Part shown: positions 59,231-64,000 of the stretch, piece by piece | Numbering within the stretch: position 1 is the first letter of the stretch | Layout of the letters: every line of letters starts with the position of its first letter | Source of the DNA: Omphalotus guepiniiformis | Taxonomy: Eukaryota > Basidiomycota > Agaricomycetes > Agaricales > Omphalotaceae | Length of the DNA: 64,000 nt | Reading direction: 5' to 3' | Assembly: GCA_028554645.1 (NCBI GenBank) | Contig: JAQOOI010000018.1 | Span: forward strand, 62,001-126,000 | Program-made: the position numbers and the translations under genes | Notes under the pieces: generated by a model | What the model saw: the letters and a program-made list of their open reading frames with translations, nothing else | Databases searched by the model: none | What the model was told of the DNA's origin: nothing

Positions 59231-61638
59231 ACAGTTCATTCAGAAACGTTTGTTCCTTTGATTATTCGATACAAATTTCAATTGTTGTTTTACGATAACC
59301 CCGTTCTTGTATTCCAGATACTGTACTTGTGGTTTTCTTCTTCGTGTCCTGTTTAATACCCTTAATGCCTCATGATGTACCGTCAAAGCCCCTGCTCCAA
59401 CTTAAAACATTGTATCTTAGCTAGTACTTTTCTCGGTAGTTAATGACGCTAGACTGATGTACGTGTTTACCTACGACAATGTCTGTGTGCCGTCAATATA
59501 GAACGGTACGGTGTAATAAAATCAGCTAACTCTTCAATAACCACAAAGCGTTGCATACTGCTACGTGGTCGACGCTCGTGAACACTTCCCCTGTGCATAC
59601 GTATTGTGGCTACTAAATGTAGCGGGCTCCGCGATACTCGCGAGTGATCCAGCATCGAACATTAGCCTAGAGCGACGACCACTTGGGCAAAGCGCTCTGA
59701 CCGCGGGTGCTAACAATCATTTACCATCGCTAGTTAGATGCACTTGCCCGTTCATCTAGTACGTTTTGAATCCTGTGTTACATCGGGAGAAAGAAGACAA
59801 CGATTGAAGCAGCAGTGTTCCCCCAGATTCGCGAACCTGGTGCCGGAGTGCCAATTTGAACAGGGCAAATTCGGATAAGACCAGAAGTGACCGAGGGCAT
59901 GCTACCGATGATTGCATGAGGCAGTAAGGACCATATGCAACAGACTCGTGCTCAGAGGAAAATAATAAAAATAAATACTGGCCCTGGGGGCGCTGGTACT
60001 AAAACATACTTTCTGACAAACTGGTGGCCAGCGGCGATAAGTAGTAAGTGAGTGAATAGCCGACTAGGTGACGTATGGAGAACAGTGCCTCAGGCTGCTT
60101 GCCCGGCGGTGCATACTTACAACTTTTTTTACTTCTCAGATATTACAGCTCCCGCCGCATTTCACCGGAGAGAGGAAATCGCCGTAGCTGTCGGCCTTCA
60201 AAATTCCGTCAGCTGGTGGCGTACAGCAGCAGTGAAGTACTTGATGAGCTGTCTGGAACACTCTGAACCGGAATGTTTTCCAAGAAATACATACTTACAA
60301 CATGTATAACCTTTCCGAGTCAGAAGTAAGCAACGGGGATTACGGATGTTTTGCCACGTGGGTGGGATATCCGATCACTCATCAATTGATCGTAAGTACC
60401 TCACCTCCTGGGCAGAGTTAGCAACTCATGCCATCGGTTGTGTCAGCTTCATGAGCTTCCAAACCTTGAAGATGCAACTGTTCACACACTTTCTTTCTTC
60501 CATGCTTTTTGCCATAATTACGAAGTGTCCTTCCCGCGTTAAGTTGCACCCCCAACAATGAGATGTATCTCTACTTCCGAATTCAGCTTGAATGTCTCTT
60601 TACTACTCCAAGAACCCGTGTACTTCTCTCGTCTCGCGGGCGACTTCTTTATGTACCTTGTTACTTATTTGTGTATTCTTCAGGGTCCTCACTTATCTAC
60701 AGCGCTAAATTCACCAGCGTCTTCTGACCAGAGTATTTGCCACCCAAGGTCCTGGCTGTCGGCTCTTCAGTGTGCACTACCGTTGGACAAGGAGAAGCTG
60801 CGAAGGTACATGTGATTGCTGATCAAGGCCAGGTTTGGCGAGTGAGAACGCCGTGCAGACGAAAAGGCAGCCGATTTTTGGACTAGAGCATGATGCATAA
60901 ACAGAAACTAAATGTTCAAGGCCTCGGCAGGTTCAAGTTATTGACGCCGGAGAGCATGTTAATACGGGAAATGGTAGTCGGCAACAAAGGGCACAATCAA
61001 CGTCACTTCTCCTTGAACTTCGTGCGAAGAGGACCGATGAGATCGCCTGGGTCAAAGTACATAGTCCTAACAATTGCCGCTGAACAAAAGAAGAATCGTC
61101 GATCAAGTACTCACATCCACGTTGTGTGACAACGGAAATGGAAGACTAGCTACGGCTGAGCGCCTAGCGGAGGAAGATGTGGGTGAGTCAAGTTCATGAC
61201 ATTAGCAACAAACAACTCTGCGCCAAAATCGGAAGAGATGAGACCTACTGGATGACTGAGCAGGGAACAACGCAGTTAAAAAAGGACACATACATCTGGT
61301 AGTGACCCATGACCAATTCATCGGCCGTTGGGCAAGCTAAATAGGGTCATTCCTCTGGGTCAAAGCTGTACATTATTTAGAACACTGTGTGGGTGCAAAA
61401 CCAACATGAAATATCAGATTTGAAATGAAAATCTACACTAAATAAGATAAAAATTAGAATGTAAAGTGTTGCCGAACCAAAAATCATAATACAACAAAGG
61501 CCGTCCGTAGACTGCCGTAAGAGAATGGAAACAGAATGTGCGTGCGTCAGAGACAGGTAGTGTCCAGCAGCACCTAGTGCATGTATTGAGGTTAGATGCT
61601 AAGAAACGAGGTGGCAGTCAGGGCAGTCAGGCGAAAGG
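59231..61638. other. 2.4-kb gene-poor region
   Basis: The longest stretch without a gene in the window. Only short frames occur (60052-60309, 60558-60815, 60890-61129 plus), none with a domain, and stops are frequent in all frames. The dodecamer CATACTTACAAC occurs at about 60112 and again at about 60290, and a CACGTG lies at 60355-60360. No transposon termini or tRNA were found. It could hold a non-coding RNA, an old transposon relic or plain spacer. Confidence 0.45.
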
Positions 61639-64000
61639 TCATGCAACCTGCGTGGCGTCCGGATCTCGATACACCTACACAGCCATCAGCTTCGGTGGAC
61701 GTCGAATCGGATTCGAAAAGAACTTCACCTTTAAATCCCAGATGCTACCAATCTTGGTGTCAGAGATATTATCATTTTCGGATGACCTCACCCCATCACA
61801 CTCCAATCTGAGGCCTTGCTCGTTGGCAAGGTGTAGCAGACAGATGAAACAGAAACTGGTGCTGATATCTTGCATTTTCTCCCGAGGGTATGATTGCTGC
61901 AGATTCGAAATAACAGATGTAAACGGCCGTGCCTCGGAAGGGTCTGTTGGCGGCGGTACATTGTCATCAACGTCCTATTATGGCCATCATCAGCATGGAA
62001 TGAATTGACAGCGAGAAAGGGTATACGACTGACCATCCCCTCATCGTCGGCTTGCTTTGGTGGAGAGACAACAATGTCAAGCCCTTGCCAGATGTTCTCT
62101 TTAAGCTTCCGAACATCCACCCTTTTCGCTCGTTTCGTATACTTTATCCGTTCGACTTTGACACGCCGAGTTGGTCCTTGCGTACCACTGAGCAGGTCCT
62201 GCTCGCCCGGGTCAAGTGGATCTGCTCCATCTCCTCCGTCACCATCATAGGGGTCATCAAACCCAGGCCCGTCATCGAAGTCATCATGGAAGAACTGCGT
62301 GTTGAAGGGTATAGCACCACCGTTGGATGCTAGGCAATCAAGGTGATCAGCACGAGAGATGCAAACAAATGTTATTGATTGTCTTACTTTCATCAAAGTC
62401 TTCGTCTCTGTTCCGTCCAGCTGCTTGGTCGGCCGCAGCTCGAGCCCAGAAATTCTCGTCTATGTCACCCTCGTTGTTAGCACCCGGCATCTTCCGTCCG
62501 CGCATCTTGAGCTATGTGGAGGTCAGTACAAAGCCCACATGAAACACTTCTGGAAATGACATACAGAGAATTTTGGTTTCAAGAAGAGGGAAACAAGTTG
62601 CTTTTTGGAGAAGTGCATGTCATCAGGAAGGCAATGATTCTCCCTCTTCTTCTCGTCTTTACCCTTGCGTTTCTTCGCTGTAGCACTAGTACCAGGCAGA
62701 TTGATGGATGCACCTTTTGTGACTCCAGCAAACAGTTCTTTTGAAATCTCTTTCCAGTCCTTTTCAGACGGCGTGAGGAAGTCAATCCTGTTTGGCTCTT
62801 TCTTTTCTTTACGTGGCTTCGCCGCCTTGGTAGCAGCAGGATCAGCTTCGGCTACAAGTTTCACAGAAATAGTCAGCACAAAAAGGAGCCAAAAGAACTC
62901 GAACAATAGATCTCACGTCTTCGTACAACTTTCCTCATCTTCCAGTGCTCTGGTCCTGCCCAATTTTTTAGGAAGGTCTTGTCGAAGTAGTCCATTGCTT
63001 CTCCTCCATCCTCATTCATTGCCAACACAAGATCTCGTTGTTGAGGCATCTGACGGGGATCAAATGGAACAAAAGAACCTGACTGTCCACCTTGTCCATC
63101 ATCCGTAGGGCCGACGGAACCGTTGGAATTGTTATCGCCGTACTCGTCACCTCCCATCATATTGCCACCGCCGTAATCATCAGCGACTGCGTCATCGCCA
63201 ACGAAGAAATCTTCTACAGGAGGGACTTCATTATCCATGGGTATATCGGCTCCAAAATCGTCGTCGTCGTCGTCTTCTTGCTGTGTATTATCCTGGAAGA
63301 AGGTATCGTCATTGGAGAAAGTGTTGTTGGAGAACGAGAAGTCGGCAAGAGAATGAGAAATGGCTTTGTCCTCTAAAACGTTGATATCGGGGAGAAACTC
63401 AGCTGCAAAGACATGGGTAAGTGAAATGGGGAGCAGACGAAGAGGGAACATACACCGCAGTTGAGTTAGATCAATGAGTTCTTCTGGCTCCTGAATGTCT
63501 TCTTCCTCCTCAACTTTACTGACAGAATCGCTAGCATCAAAGACAACTCTCAAACCGCCATCTTGGCCAACTCCGAGGCTAAGATGGTTCATCAATAGAC
63601 CCTGTGCACCACCCTCATCAAAGTCCGCGCACGTCTTTCGGAACAAGGGGTCAACACTAAACTCTAGATCCAACTTCTTGATTCTGAGTTGAGAGGCATC
63701 TTTCGCAAGTGTGGCGCCAGAGCGATGGTTTCGCTTCTTCTTCTCCTTGATCTGTTCACCGTCAGGATCGTCGGAACCAGCCTCATCGTCATCATCGACA
63801 GTGCCACCAGATGCCAGGTTACTAGCAAGCTTGGCAGTCTCAGTTCCAACACTGTCAACACGACTGGTCCAGATTTTGACACAGCCGTCAAGGGTATGGG
63901 AAGCACGTTGAAAATTGATAGAGTTGTCATCTGTATTGCGAAGCAATGACATTTCATGGAAATAGTCGATTAGAGCAAAGTTCCATGTGTTGGCGACCGT
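61639..64000 (-). CDS. BRN1: Condensin complex subunit 2, CAP-H / Brn1 kleisin (N-terminus outside window)
   Basis: Kleisin that bridges the SMC2-SMC4 heads in condensin for mitotic chromosome compaction. The window cuts the 5' end: the first visible codons read TVANTWNFALIDYFHEMSLL, then NTDDNSINFQRASHTLDGCV and KIWTSRVDSVGTETAKLASN. Further motifs: SGATLAKDASQLRIKKLDLE, DPLFRKTCADFDEGGAQGLL, then MNHLSLG; DYFDKTFLKNWAGPEHWKM; RIDFLTPSEKDWKEISKELF; LPDDMHFSKKQLVSLFLKPK. The C-terminal winged-helix part (VDVRKLKENIWQGLDIVVSP, CFICLLHLANEQGLRLECDG) would contact SMC4. A 54-base intron (61675-61728) joins SIWDLK to VYRDPDATQVA, placing TGA at 61639-61641. Acidic linkers (EDDDDDDFGAD) are typical. 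Several other introns. Confidence 0.95.

Noticed and set aside
59640..59760. tRNA-like stretch on the minus strand (GTTCGATGC with AAGTGGT upstream)
   Set aside because: The spacing and acceptor stem do not fit a tRNA, and the stems are not complementary.

Overview
The window is nuclear DNA from a filamentous basidiomycete, most likely an agaricomycete (mushroom-forming fungus). Genes are dense and lie on both strands. Nearly all are split by short GT-AG introns of about 50-70 bases. The proteins form a normal eukaryotic set with fungal and basidiomycete traits, such as a Ste50 adaptor carrying two C-terminal SH3 domains. I saw no tRNA, rRNA, CRISPR array, bacterial-style operon or intact transposon. 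I call 24 protein-coding genes. Both edge genes are cut: the NADH dehydrogenase lacks its 5' part at the left, and condensin CAP-H lacks its N-terminus at the right.

Layout. 1-5 kb: external alternative NADH dehydrogenase with EF-hands (+), the Cdc42 exchange factor CDC24 (-), and a small lectin-like protein (-). 5.7-8.7 kb: an unknown, probably mitochondrial protein (+) and gamma-glutamyl phosphate reductase PRO2 (+). 8.9-14.5 kb: a large FHA/AT-hook-like protein (-), divergent from a NASP-type histone chaperone (+). 15-23.7 kb, all minus: AP180 clathrin adaptor, glycerol kinase, GH47 alpha-1,2-mannosidase. 24-32.3 kb, plus: a Gfo/Idh/MocA oxidoreductase, phosphoinositide phospholipase C and a J-domain protein, with a 2.2 kb gene-free stretch before the last. 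32.6-38.1 kb, minus: a tartrate/D-malate dehydrogenase family enzyme and an acidic-phenylalanine, aftiphilin/Laa2-like protein. 39-49.3 kb: STE50 (+), the CUE-domain ASCC2/Cue3 homologue (-), an F-box protein (+) and a BRAP2/Etp1 E3 ligase (-). 50.7-59.2 kb: CoA diphosphatase (+), V-ATPase assembly factor Vma12 (-), ataxin-10 homologue (+), LEO1 of the Paf1 complex (-) and a conserved unknown protein (+). 61.6 kb to the end: CAP-H/Brn1 (-).

There is no biosynthetic cluster and no obvious new defence or mobile system. Functional themes recur by coincidence or loose linkage: polarity and MAPK signalling (CDC24, STE50, PLC1), clathrin traffic (AP180, the aftiphilin-like protein) and chromatin (FHA protein, NASP, LEO1, CAP-H). 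The most noteworthy observations are the undescribed FHA protein with many CDK-type sites and AT-hook-like motifs, nine Prk1/Ark1-type LxxQxTG motifs in AP180, a conserved unknown protein with a tandem decapeptide, a bias of CACGTG sites toward intergenic DNA, and three gene-poor stretches that may hold decayed genes or non-coding transcripts. All calls come from reading the sequence; no database search was run.
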